Positions 22,885-34,495 of a DNA stretch of 64,000 bases are shown piece by piece. The stretch is taken from contig CM066994.1 in NCBI GenBank assembly GCA_033977485.1, forward strand, positions 85,064,871 through 85,128,870. The letters run 5' to 3'. Position 1 is the stretch's first letter, and each line of letters opens with the position of its first letter. A program made the position numbers and the translations under genes. Under the pieces are notes generated by a model. That model worked only from the letters and a program-made list of their open reading frames with translations. It searched no databases and was not told where the DNA came from. This DNA is from Hydrangea macrophylla. Lineage: Eukaryota > Streptophyta > Magnoliopsida > Cornales > Hydrangeaceae.

Positions 22885-25221
22885 CGAAGAAGAAGAAGAA
22901 GAATAAGAAGAAGGAGAAGGGGCTCGGGTTCGTGGGCACGTGTGGAATCACGGAGTGTTCGTTGTTGTCGATTTTCGATCCAAACTAGATGAGTTAAATA
23001 TGTGTATCTGGGTATATGTATATATAAGTATGCATATATGTATACGCAAGTAAATCAAACTCTTACATGTTTAATTTAATTGTTGAGTTAAATTTTTGCA
23101 TTGGATGCACATTGTTGTTTTCGCATTAATATAGATTCTTTTGTGGGATTTTGTGATCATGATGTTAGTATATTTGTAAACGTTATGTGGGTAGTAATTT
23201 GATGAACACATATGTGGGATACTCTTGATAAATACCGAAATTGATGTGAAATTCGTTTATTTATTATTCTAACAATTGCTGAAACTTCAAAAAAAATATT
23301 GTAAAATCATGGCTTAGAATTTTAACATTCTATCTGCTCATCCTATGTAAAACGTGATTTTGTACACTTTTGTGTTTTGAGTTTTCCCTGATTCTGCACT
23401 GTTTAGGCTGTATAGTTAAATTACATTAGCAATTTTCGTAAGATTAAAACGTGTTGATTGTCTAAGTTGATTTATGTGTCAGAATGAACTCGTATTCGTT
23501 ATTATGATATAACATGAAATTATGTTGAGATGTAAGCATTCTCATCGTATGTCGGGTTTTATGAATTTGTGAATGTGAGACCATCTGTGTAAAGTCTTTC
23601 GGATAGAAGTTAATATTAGGAAATCCTTTTAGTGTTCACCACTGCTCCTTATGATTTTAGGCGGCGACTTCGCCGATGACCCGTCCTCGTGTGATTAGAT
23701 GTCGACTACGTGGATGACCCGTCACTTCATTTTTAAGCTTTATGCCCGGCTTGTTGGTCTATTTCATGTGTATTTAGACATTGTTTATTGACTTAAAAAA
23801 TGTAAGGACTAGCCTTTCGGTGTATACTCAAATCCCAGTGATACCTCATAGGGTTTGGAACTGGAGTGGGAGTTAGTATTACGTTAGGAGACACTTGGGT
23901 ATAAGTAGAGGCTGAACCATAGATGGGAGACCGAAGTGATGAACATAAGGTGTAATTAACTAAAACATTTGTGGTGCATAAATTGCGGCTATACGTTGTA
24001 TTGTAGTCCGTTATATCATGTTATAGTTGAATCCTAAAAATTAATAATTGTCATATCAAACAACTTCTGTGGGTATCAGTTAGTTTAAAATGTAGTCTTG
24101 CATGTGTATCGTAACATCTTCGGGAATGTTGTAATTTAATAATAAATAGGATCAGGTTAGTAAATTAGATAAATTGGTCACTTAACTTCATAATTGAAGC
24201 CCGTTTCGCGTAAACTGAAGTAAAATGACAATTTGAGCAACTTTTGTGTTTTACACATTCCTAAAAATGCCGTCTTGACACCGTTTTAATCTATTTTTAG
24301 AATATGCTGAACATCACATGTGTAAGAACTGAAGTTTAATAATTGATTTCTGACTTATGTGTTTAGAACTAATGAACGGGGCCGTGTGATATCCCTTGGG
24401 AAGTTAATTCTGAATATCTTTCGTGTTTTAAATTTAATCTAATTCCAACTCCTTGTAGATAAATTTATTTCTTTAAATAGCATTCAAATTATGATTTTTG
24501 ATTATTGTACTAACTTCTATTTTTGTAGGATGGTAGGCCCACTAATGTGTTCATCGGTATTGGCCTACCATAGCTAAGAAGGGTAAGTATTTATATATTC
24601 AGTTTAGTTCAGTAGGAATGATATGGCCGCCACATAAAAGAGAAACTACCCCTTGTCCCGTTCTGTGAGCGGAACTACTTTCCTGCCCGATCTTTCACGT
24701 ATTGTTGTTGTGTGGTTTAAGGGATCATGAGCGATACCTAAGACTGTGTGTGATTAGTGTTATTTAACTCATACCTGTCATGTGACTGACCCGTTGAGTT
24801 TTTCCCGAGGGTGTGTTCTTTTTGGAGCATAGCCGATCGGAAGTTGCAGGGATAGTAGGAAGTTCATGGCATCTGGTAGCAAGAGCAATGTGGACTTCAT
24901 ATTGGCTTCTATTTTTTTTTATAGAGTTTTAGTATTTTAGATTTTGGCATTGTGGGCCATTTGACAAATTTTTTGATATTGTTTGAGTGAAGTTTTAGAG
25001 AGATATTAATTATGGTTTGGAGTCGGATTTTTAAACCTTGGGTTTTTATCCTTATTGGTTGGATACTTTACTATTAATATTGCGCTTGTGAATTATGATT
25101 TATCCCGTACAGACTGTGTGATGTTTTACATTACGATCACCTCTAATGATTAGATAACTGGATATTGATTTAGGGTTTTCCCTTAATTAATAATTGGTTG
25201 TCTAAAAATTAGGGTGTGACA
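22605..25221 (+). repeat. 3' LTR of gypsy A (~2.6 kb)
   Basis: Begins TGTAACAACC after the pol stop and a degenerate polypurine region, and ends GGGTGTGACA at 25221, giving TG...CA borders. The length suits Tekay/Del elements. It contains a GA repeat (22838-22880) followed by GAA triplets. No gene. The other LTR is outside the window. Confidence 0.7.
22838..22920. repeat. (GA)n then (GAA)n microsatellite
   Basis: About 21 GA units, then GAAGAA triplets, inside the gypsy A LTR. Confidence 0.9.
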
Positions 25222-26344
25222 CTTACCAATTCCCATATGGAAGTGGGGACATATAACCATGGACTTCGTGGTAAGTTTTCCAAGGTCACAGCAAAATCAC
25301 GACGCTATTTGGGTAATTGTGGACAGACTTACCAAATCGGTGCATTTCATAGCTTATAGTATGTTGTACCCAGTCGAGCATTTGAGCCGGTTCTACCTAC
25401 AATAAGTTGTGTGACTACATGGTGTACTTGTCTCTATCGTGTCAAACCGCAATTCAAGATTCACTATAGAATTTTGGAAGAGTCTATAGTCAGAAATGGG
25501 AAACACATTAAGCTTGAGCACCGCCTTTCTCTCGCAGATCGATGGACTGACTAAACGAGTTAACCAGGTGATGGAAGACATGCTTTGAGCATGTGTAATT
25601 GATTTTGAATGCACATGTGAGACTCATCTATCGTTGATCTAATTCGCATACAACAACACTCACCATTCAAGTATAGGGATGGCATCCTTTGAGGCATTAT
25701 ATGGAAGACCATATCGATCGCCTTCATGTTGGGTAGAGGTTGAAGACAATCAACTACTTGGACTTAAATTAGTTCAGGAAACCAATGAAAAGATCCAGAT
25801 CTTTAAAAAAAGGATGCGGACAACGTAGAGTAGACATGAGTTACGCAAATAAACGCCATAGTAGTTTGGAGTTCCTCGGCGTTAGCGATTATGTGCTATT
25901 CAAAGTATCTCCAGTGCAGGGAATTGTCAGATTTGTACAGAAGAGATGAAAGTTATCATCGTATTTCATTGGTTTGAGATCCTCGAGTGTGTAGGAAAGA
26001 TTGCCTATCGACTCTTATTGCCACCTAAGATGTTAGGAGTGCACAATGTCTTTCATGTTAGCATATTGAGGAAGTGTGCTCACAATTTAATCATGAGATC
26101 AACTTTGAAGACATCGAGGTTAATGATAATGTATCATTCCACGAAGGACTAGTACGAATTTTGGACCAAGGAGTTAGGAAACTAATGAATAAGGAAATTT
26201 TGTTGGTGAAGGTTCAGTGGAAGTTTTACAACGAAGGAGAAGCTTCTTGGGAGTTATAGTCAGAGATACGTGAGAAGTACCCAAAATTTGGTTAGTGATG
26301 CTTAATTCAAATTTCAGGACGAAATCTTTATTTAGTGGGGGATG
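25222..26344 (+). pseudogene. pol: gypsy B: integrase core and C-terminal fragment
   Basis: From 25222 the reading is IPIWKWGHITMDFV, then DRLTKSVHF, AYNNTHHSSIGMASFEALYG, LLPPKMLGVHNVFHVSILRK and FQDEIF just before the LTR. Many stops and shifts. It is a different and older gypsy than gypsy A. Its start directly after the gypsy A LTR is expected if gypsy A inserted into gypsy B's integrase; the upstream half would then lie outside the window. Confidence 0.82.
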
Positions 26345-27202
26345 ATGTAATACCTGCAATTTTCATTATACTTTTATATTACTTTTTATATAAATAAGAT
26401 TCAGTATGTTTATCTTTACCTTTCATATACTGCCCTTTCCAATCGTTTGAACATTCTTTAATCGATTGAACTTGTGTCCATATAAATCAATTGAAGTAAT
26501 CTCAATCGATCGAACTTGTATCTTTTAAATCGATTGAACCATTTCAATTGATTAAAAGTCTACCAACCTAAATCCATGACGTGGACACATGTACAATCGA
26601 TTGAATATGACACAATCGATTGAACCATGACCGACCTATTTTCAATCGATTGAAAGTGTTATTGCATGTCCGCACAGGGAGCTGCCACCTACCCTTTCCT
26701 TTGCCTATAAATATGTCCATTTCGTGTGTGTGTGTTGGTTTGGACAGAGAGAGAGTTAGAGAGAAAGAGATGCATCAATATATATACACACTCATATATA
26801 TATACACACAAACACTCACACACTCTCTGGGAGAGAAGAAGAAGGAGAGAAGAAGAGGGCAGGAGGAGAAAACAGAGACGGAAGAAGAGACCCGAGAGAG
26901 AGAGAGAGAGAGAGAGATAGAGAGAGAGAGCGAGACAGAGAGAGACTACTTTGAGGAACTCGTGGACACCCCCAGATCACGGTGTCACCGACTTCACTCA
27001 TGATAGCCTATACTCACCTAGTAGTGTACATATGTAGGTATATGCGTGTTTCGACAAGAAAGAACAAAACCCGAACGTGCATCCTAGGTCTAATTCAGTT
27101 TTGAGAAGAAGATGACTTCTCAATCGATTAAACTTGGTTTCAATTGATTGAGAGCAGGTCCCAGTCAAGCGATTGAACAGGTTTCAATCGATCGAAACTG
27201 AT
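26345..27202 (+). repeat. LTR of gypsy B, cut by Copia C
   Basis: Follows a GTGGGGGATGA polypurine tract. It has a TATA box at 26704-26713 and GA-rich tracts (26740-26770, 26890-26945). Its right part is displaced by Copia C at 27203; the outer end is not recognised. Confidence 0.65.
26438..26713 (+). promoter_or_regulatory. gypsy B LTR promoter: TCGATTGA palindrome array upstream of TATA
   Basis: About ten AATCGATTGAA-type motifs lie at 26438-26655, ending about 50 bp before the TATA box at 26704. The layout resembles the promoters of the copia family although the element belongs to another superfamily. A second small cluster is at 27118-27200. Role inferred. Confidence 0.55.
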
Positions 27203-27956
27203 TGTTAGAAAATAATTATTGAAAGAAAAAACCATAGGATAAACGTCGGCTTTGAGGTGCGATTGATTGTTTTCTTTAAAGAGATATTTGTCCCTACTCC
27301 AAGAGTTTGCTAACGGGTTCAAGGCAAATCCCCTTCAGGATACAACAATGCTGCTAAATTCTAAAGATAACAATTCTGGAGAATTTTCTTGTATTTTTCT
27401 TGAAATATAAACTGAATACAAAGAGAAGATAATCTAGATGTATCTCTGTCTTTCAGATTGTTCTGAGATAGACTAAAGATATGAGGAAAATCTACTTTAA
27501 ATATATATGGGTTTGCTGTATTTAAAAGCAAGAGGTAGCCTTTTGAATTGTTGAAACTTTTCATTAAAGTTACAACTATTCATCAAAACACACAACCAGT
27601 CATTAAAGTTTGCAACTGTTCATTACAGTCTACAAATGTGAACAATGCACCATGAGATGCCACCAAACTGTCCATCTACATTTAACTTCCCATCATAAGA
27701 TTGTATCACATGCTTCTCACTTGCACTATATATGTTATGCGCAAACAGAAGTAATTCCATATATTTCACTACCTCTTAATAACTGGGGTATATAGAAGAA
27801 GTGATTAATTATTTAGTGCTTCTCTGTACACATTCATTTAATACATAGATTATTATCATACTACACTTTTTCGTTACTATATTTAATGTTATAAACTACT
27901 ACATACATACACCTACATATATAAACATATAGATGTTTGTATGTATAAATCTAACA
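27203..27956 (-). repeat. 3' LTR of Copia C
   Basis: Inverted TG...CA termini with six-base TGTTAG/CTAACA, next to a polypurine tract. No related copy elsewhere in the window. Confidence 0.75.
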
Positions 27957-28511
27957 TTCCCCCACTAGGTTGTAATATTTAAAATTTAAATCAGTTTATA
28001 AATGAAAAGTCATGCATAGAAGAGGGTACCTCTCGGTTTTAACCTTCAATTAGTGCAAGTGTCTCAAAGTTTGAACGAAGTACCTAGTGGCCTTAGCTTA
28101 AACCAGTGCTTCTATAAGTTAGAACCGAAAACACCACACACATATGATATTACTCAGTTTCTATGAGAAAATCTTAACTAATTTAGAACTACTATGGCCA
28201 TGTGCTACATCATGGTTTAGTGAACATTTATAAGAACATCCCTTGATTCTTGTTAGAAGTGGCACCACTTCTATGTTCACAAAGGTGAGGTTCTAAGAAT
28301 CTGTCTCCACTACTTAGACATTTTATTCAAAACTAAACTTCATTAAGAGTATATAATTCATCCTCCTAAACGTAGCAGTCAACGCTGAATCTCTTTAGGC
28401 TTTAAAGTTCAGTGCTCTTTAGTCACATTACAGTAATGTATCATTACCCGTTAAACCTTTAAATTAGTGACATGCTAAAATAAGGTTGGGTTACCATTAT
28501 CGATGACTATA

Positions 28512-29757
28512 TTAGAAGGGTTTTAGCCCCATACCATGTGTTGTTGTCCGTACCAATTCTCTTTTAAGCCCTTTAGTAAAAGGATGTGTCAAGTTATTAC
28601 TTAACCTTACATACACAATAGTTATGACTCCATCTAAGATTAATTGTCTAACACATTCATGTCTCAAACTAATATGTCTAGGCTTTCCATTATATACACT
28701 ACTATATGCTCTAAACATAGTAGCTTTACTATCACAATGCAAAGAAACGGCTGACATCTATTGTGGCCATAACTCTATTTCTAATAACATATTTCTTAGC
28801 CATTTTGCTTCTTTGCTTGCTGCTGCTAAGGCTATAAATTTAGATTCCATAGTGGAATATGAAATACACGTCTGTTTCTTAGAAGCCCATGAAATAGCTC
28901 CTCCACCAAACATAAAAATCCATCCAGATGTTGATTTGTTATCGCTAGCACTACTGATCCAACTAGCATCAGTATAGACTTCTAATATTGCAGGAAAGGA
29001 TGTGTAAAAGGGACCCAAATCTTTAGTTCATTTAAGATATCCAAGTACTCTTCCATTAGCTTTCCAAGGATCCATACTAGAATTACTAGTATACCTTGAA
29101 AGTTTGCATACAACAAATACTATATCTGGCCTAGTATAATGCATAGCATATATTAAGCTTCATATTGCCCCAGCAAACTCAAGATGTGCTATTGCTCTTC
29201 CAGAGTTTGCATTTAACTTGAAACTTGAATCATATGGTGAACTAACTTATTTAATTCCAAGGTGGTTATATTTAAGAAGCACTCTCTCTATATAGTGTGA
29301 TTGACATAGTGCATAGCCCCCACTATGATTTTTTACCTGAATGCCTAATATTGTATCCACATCATTAAGATCTTTCATTTTAAAGTTTGAGGTTAGATAC
29401 TTTTTCGTCTCTAAATACCAATCATGTTGGTTCCAAATATTAGTAAGTCATCAACATAGAGGCATACAATTACACTATATTCTTTTGCAAATTTAGAATA
29501 AATACATTTATTAGCACTATTATGTTTGAAACCGTTGGATAGAATTATGGAATCAAACTTTTTATGCCACTGCTTTGGTGCTTATTTTAAACCATAAAGT
29601 GACTTTACCAATTTGCAAACTTATCTTTCATTACTAGGTAGAACAAACCTTTTGGTTGTACCGTGTAACTTCCTCATTAAGGTCACCAATTAAAAATGCA
29701 GTCTTTACATCCATTTGATGTACACACAAATTATAATTTGAGGCAAGAGCTTTAATT
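28512..29757 (-). pseudogene. pol: Copia C pol fragment (RT and RNase H)
   Basis: On the minus strand, reverse transcriptase remains (HQMDVKTAFLIGD near 29700, TRPDIVFVV near 29120) lead into RNase H ([20 protein letters not shown] at 28960, then LHCDSKATM at 28730) and the terminal LTHPFTKGL. Stops split it, including a TAG at 28758-28760 and a TGA near 29025. The RT catalytic region (about 29440) is degraded. Region 27957-28511 holds only the 3' untranslated stretch. Confidence 0.85.
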
Positions 29758-30562
29758 TATTAAAAAAAATAGATTGTTAAATGTTTAGTCTATTGTACCT
29801 GATTGGTAGTTGTATTAGAATAATATACACGTTGAATAATGGGCTTAATGCATTAAATAGTAGAACCATTTGTATAATGATGATATAATGTTGTTAACTG
29901 AATTGAAAAGTCGGCGTGCATAGTAGAGGGTCTATCGGCAGTAGAGGTCGATACTATATATGTTGGTGCATGTGGATGCGATTTCGAAGATCGTATGATT
30001 TCGGGTGTAGGATTTAGCTATAGGTCGAGAAAGTCAGGACTGCGTGTCCAACGTACGTATGATAAAGTTTGACTATGAGTCAAGTTTGGAGAAGTTGTGT
30101 GATATAGGACTTGGTGTTGAGTTCAATACAGTGGGGTGGAATGGCCAGTATGTATCGGGGGTATCAGGGCATGTTGGCTAGATTATGTATCGAGACGTGT
30201 TGGCCAGAGTGTACCAAGACGTATTGGCTAGAATGTATCAGGGTGTGTTGGCCGAAATGTATCAGAGCATGTTGGCCAAAGTATACTGGGGCGTGTTGGC
30301 TAGTGTGTATATGGCGTGTTGGCCAGAGTATGTCAAGCCTATCAACCATGTTGTATGAAGGTGTTTTGGCCAGAAAGTTAGGACTTCGTGTCGGGTATGA
30401 TAGATTGTGATGTATAGGGCTACATGACAAGTCAGTAAGGTGTGGTTTGAGTTGTGAGTTAAGTAATTATTGGATGTAGAGCTATGTGCGAATGTGGACC
30501 CAAGAGTCCACATTATGCTTGGGAGATTGTCAGTTATTGTTTATAGTGGGCTGGTGCATATA
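29758..30562. other. Unassigned stretch between Copia C and Copia D
   Basis: No gene or element recognised apart from the minisatellite at 30155-30340. It could be the remainder of the gypsy B LTR, but I see no matching copy to prove it. Confidence 0.4.
30155..30340. repeat. 24-bp minisatellite, ~7 copies
   Basis: Consensus about AGTGTATCAGGGCGTGTTGG plus CCAG. Four consecutive units are exactly 24 bp, the others 22-26 bp, with substitutions in each. Because 24 is a multiple of three it keeps frames open on both strands (a Cys-Trp-Pro repeat on the plus strand), which I do not take as coding. Confidence 0.85.
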
Positions 30563-32037
30563 TGTTGGGATTGTGCCTTCAAACTTGGTCTTTATGTGTG
30601 TGACATTTGGCATTTTATATATGAATATCATTTATACATTTAATTGTATATGTTTCATGAGATGAATGTTTATAATCCTTAAATGTCATAGTAAGTAATT
30701 TGTGTATGTATAAGATACATGCGCATAATTACTAGTCTTTGATATTTAGAATTATCACAGTGGATGATGAGACTGGATATCTCATTAGGTATACACTTGA
30801 GCATGATTAACTACCATTAGATAGAGTGATGAATATCAATTATTAGAGTATGACTCTTGGTTAATATGCTTGTGCTTATAGTGCATTGACGGACCATGAG
30901 ATTCCTATTGACATATAATATTGTCAACAACCGATAGGAATATACTCATAACTTATATACGGTATGTGTTCTTAATTTTGAGACAATTATGGACACAGAC
31001 TATGGACATGACTGCTTTGACTTACTAATCAGTGAGGTCTTCGAGATTAATATCTGGGTATCTTGGGTTCATAGGGTTGTGAACGTATATTGTCAAGATA
31101 GAATCTACCCTCTGATAAAGAGTAAGCATTCCATTGAGAATGCCACCAAGTTGATTATTGAGAACTACAGTCTTATTGATATGTAGTTATCAACATGTTT
31201 GTTAATCATAAGAGGTGAATGAAACTCAAGGAATGGAATATGTAATCATTATTCAGGTTGACAGTATCAGTAATCCGACTACTTGAGTATGATTTATGAA
31301 TTCTGATGGTAGAGGGACATTAGTACACCATACAAGTCTAGTTATCGCTTCGGATATGGTTTTTTGCGTTGGAGTGCAATTATCGTTATATAGTGGAGTT
31401 AACGTTAACTGATTTGTTGGTTAATTAGCTGATCAAAGAGTTTGGTCGTAGGGAATAACAATTAGTCTGAGCCAACAATAAAGAACCTAGGAGGTCCTAC
31501 TCTTTGCTCCTCAAGAACACTTGCAAAGGCAGGAAGAGGAGTTTGATCGAACTAGTTTCGATCGATTGAAGTTTGGGTCCTTTGATCGATCAAAGATGCT
31601 TCGATCCATCAAACATTTAATCGATTGAAAGTGTTTCGATCGATTGAAACCTGTAGGTCGGTTTAAAAATGCATAAATAAGAGAGTTGCATCTAGAATAA
31701 GTTAAGAACGTCATTTTACCGCCCCAACTCTCTAGAAATCAGTTTAGGGTTCTCCAAGTCTCATATATCCTCTCTATTGGGTTCCTACAAGCCCTAGCTT
31801 CTCCGACAAGCATTTCAGGAGTCATAAGGGTGAAGATCACCTGGAGGTAGCTGCTACATGCTAAAGGAAGAAGACAAAATTAGAATTGGGTTCAAGACCA
31901 AAAGGTAATGCTCTTGTCCCCTCTTCCCTACGCATCTATAGAATTGATAAGCAGTAGATCCAAGGCAACCAATAAAGTTTTTGAACTAGTTTTTTCACTG
32001 CGCATAAAATTTCATTTTTTGTATAATATATCCTTCA
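30563..32037 (+). repeat. 5' LTR of Copia D
   Basis: Starts TGTTGGGATTGTGCC. It corresponds in reverse orientation to the young copia LTR. TATA-like GCATAAATAA at 31671-31680, with a palindrome array at 31545-31650 directly upstream. The 3' end (TCCTTCA) has diverged from the CCAACA of the young copy. Confidence 0.88.
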
Positions 32038-33643
32038 ATTGGTGTCAGAGCCCAATTACATGATGTTTTAGGACAATTTTTTGAAGCACTAGTTTTGATT
32101 TGCATGATGTTTTAGGACCATTTTTTGAAACTGAATCGTCACTGATCTGCTTCTGCAGCACTTTTGCAATAGAAAACAAATCTGTGATTGCATTAGATGC
32201 ATCGCAGTTTTGATCTATTGAAACTGTCTACGTTCAATCGATTGAAAGTGTTTCGATCGATTGAATAATGCAGACTTCAAGCATTCCAACTTATTTTGAT
32301 TGATTGCAAACTATCATGTTCGATCAATTGGTCTCTGTTCTATCGATCGAAAGGTTTTCTCTATCCAGATGTTTTTCATAATTTTAAAAATCATTTATTT
32401 TAATTTTTCATACTGTTCTAAAAAATTTAAATCAATTTGTGAAATTTCTAGTTCAATTGATTGAATGTTTGATCGATTGAAGTTGCTTCAATCGATCAAA
32501 GTGTGATAGAGAACTTACGGTGTTGTTTTTATGTTCTAATTTATTCCATGAAGCTAGACTTTGTGGAATATGCAAGTTAATTAGAGGTTCTAATAAACAT
32601 ATATTTTGTTATATGTGCGTGGTTGTTTGTGCAACTAACCCTTTTGTAGCAAGTCAGCCCGCTGTCTCCCATGGCACAAAGAACATATTTTAAATTTAGT
32701 TTTTAATGTTTGTGACTGGAGTAATTTTTGTTCTAGCTTGGTTTTAAAGGCATTTGTAAAGGGTGCTGAAACTCCATTCCTGCGAATAGAATTTTTTGTA
32801 ATAGAATAGGAAATCCATGAAGATGGAGTAGCATGCTGAAGTTCATGAAGATGGAGCCGGAAGTGACCAAGCCAATTCGATGGATCTATGAAGATAGAGC
32901 CATGGGAGATAGAGGCATTTGTGAATGTATTTATTTGATTTTAGTTTTTTGTTTTTATATTCTTGTTTGTGATTGGCATTTTAAATATTGTCACTACATG
33001 CATGCAAAAATGAGTTTTCTAAAATGAAAATCAAAAACCATTTCAACTCATTAGTAGACATTGGTTGTCTATGGGAAATGAGCGGAAACACTCAAAAGCA
33101 AAATCCTTAATTATCAAATCTAGTGGGAGAGGGACTTATTATAACTCCCGCGATATTTCATTAAAGGTTCATTGTAAGATGAGTGGAGTACTTTGTGTCA
33201 CCCAGCTATGGGTGATCATTCTATACGAAGGGTACAATACTCATTGGTTACTAGATGTGAACTTCCTAAAGATAGGATCAGCAAGACGTGTTAGAGGGTG
33301 ATCACCACACGGGGGCACTACTTGAGGCGGTTGTCATTGGATCCTAGTTAATGGTACACACTCGCTAAGCCATGAATAAGGGATCCCAGACGGGGCATTA
33401 TTTAGAAACTTAGAGATCAAAAGGGTTCAGGTGTTATGACCTATTTTGCAAGAGTTGCATAGCGGACAAGTCATGATTAATCAAAAGATCAAATAATGAC
33501 CACCACACGGAGGCTTTACCCTTTCGTTTTGATATTCCGGCAATTTTTGTCATTAAATAAGAGTTTTAAGGATTATTTTATTTTATACCTTCTAATCTTA
33601 ACATCTATATTAAAATGTCTATTATTATCTTTCAGAATTTATA
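32038..33643 (+). other. Leader of Copia D
   Basis: Non-coding. Primer binding site at the left edge; palindrome-type motifs at 32205-32505; GACCACCACACGGAGGC near 33497 and a variant near 33301, the complement of the repeats in the young leader. Confidence 0.75.
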
Positions 33644-34495
33644 ATGTCTGGATCTGCATTTAGTCCACTTGCCACCATACTCACACAAAACAAGCTAACT
33701 GGAAACAATTACATCGAATGGAAAACGTAATCTGGATATCGTTTTAACTATAGAGGATCATATACATGTCATCACTACCCCATGCCCTGATGATCATGCG
33801 GCAAATGCTTCGATAACTGCTAGATATTAGTTCGACAAATGGAAGAAGTCGAATGGGATAGCTCGTTGCTACATTCTGGCTTCTATGGTTGGTGTGTTGC
33901 AACACCAATTCCAATTGAATGATTCAATTAGTGCAATCATGACCTCCCTAAAAGGAATGTTTGGGGAGCATGGACGACCTGCTAGGCAGATCACCGTGTA
34001 ATAGATCATGAGTGTGACAACATTGGAAGGAACTCCAACAAGAACACGTTTTAAAAATGATTAGTTATTTAAATGAACTGGAGACTCTGGGTGCCAACAT
34101 TGACGCATAAACCCAAGTTGATATGATCCTCAATTTGTTGTCTTAATCATTTTCTCAATTTAAACATAACTACAATATGAATCAAATGAATTTTTTAATG
34201 AGTGAACTGATGAGCTCTCTTTAGTCAACGGAAGGGGTGATCAAACCCGAGGGCAATGTTTTGAATGTTAAAAAAGGCGTTTCTTCCCATTCTAATGCCC
34301 AAAGGCAAGAAAGGAAAGAAGAAGGCTAGCACTAGTGGTTCAAGAGTTGGACTAGTCTCAAAGATTGCAAAATCTAAGGGAAGAGGCAAAGGCAAGAGGA
34401 AGACGGGTGGTCAAGGCATAGGAAAGTGTTTCCAATGTGGGGACAAAAGACACTGGAAGAAGAACTGTCCGAAATTTTTAGCCACAAGAGTTTAA
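33644..34495 (+). pseudogene. gag: Copia D gag
   Basis: Begins MSGSAFSPLATIL at 33644 like the young copy, but is broken by a shift near 33722 and several stops. The Lys-rich tail and zinc knuckle (CFQCGDKRHWKKNC) are preserved, with one Gly changed to Arg in the knuckle. It ends LATRV-TAA at 34493-34495, the same codon as in the young copia. Confidence 0.88.

Larger units (their letters stand above)
27203..29757 (-). mobile_element. 'Copia C', 3' half (unrelated copia family)
   Basis: 3' LTR 27203-27956 (754 bp, TGTTAG...CTAACA), polypurine tract GTGGGGGAA on the minus strand at 27957-27965, and minus-strand pol remains to 29757. The left junction lies in the gypsy B LTR. The 5' half is missing: the match ends in the N-terminal RT at 29757 and no second LTR is found. 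Confidence 0.8.

Noticed and set aside
26620..27003. 127-codon frame with Arg/Glu repeats
   Set aside because: Runs through GA microsatellites of the gypsy B LTR.
30111..30430. Overlapping open frames with Cys-Trp or Gly-Gln-His repeats
   Set aside because: They follow the 24-bp minisatellite, whose length is a multiple of three; no start context or homology.
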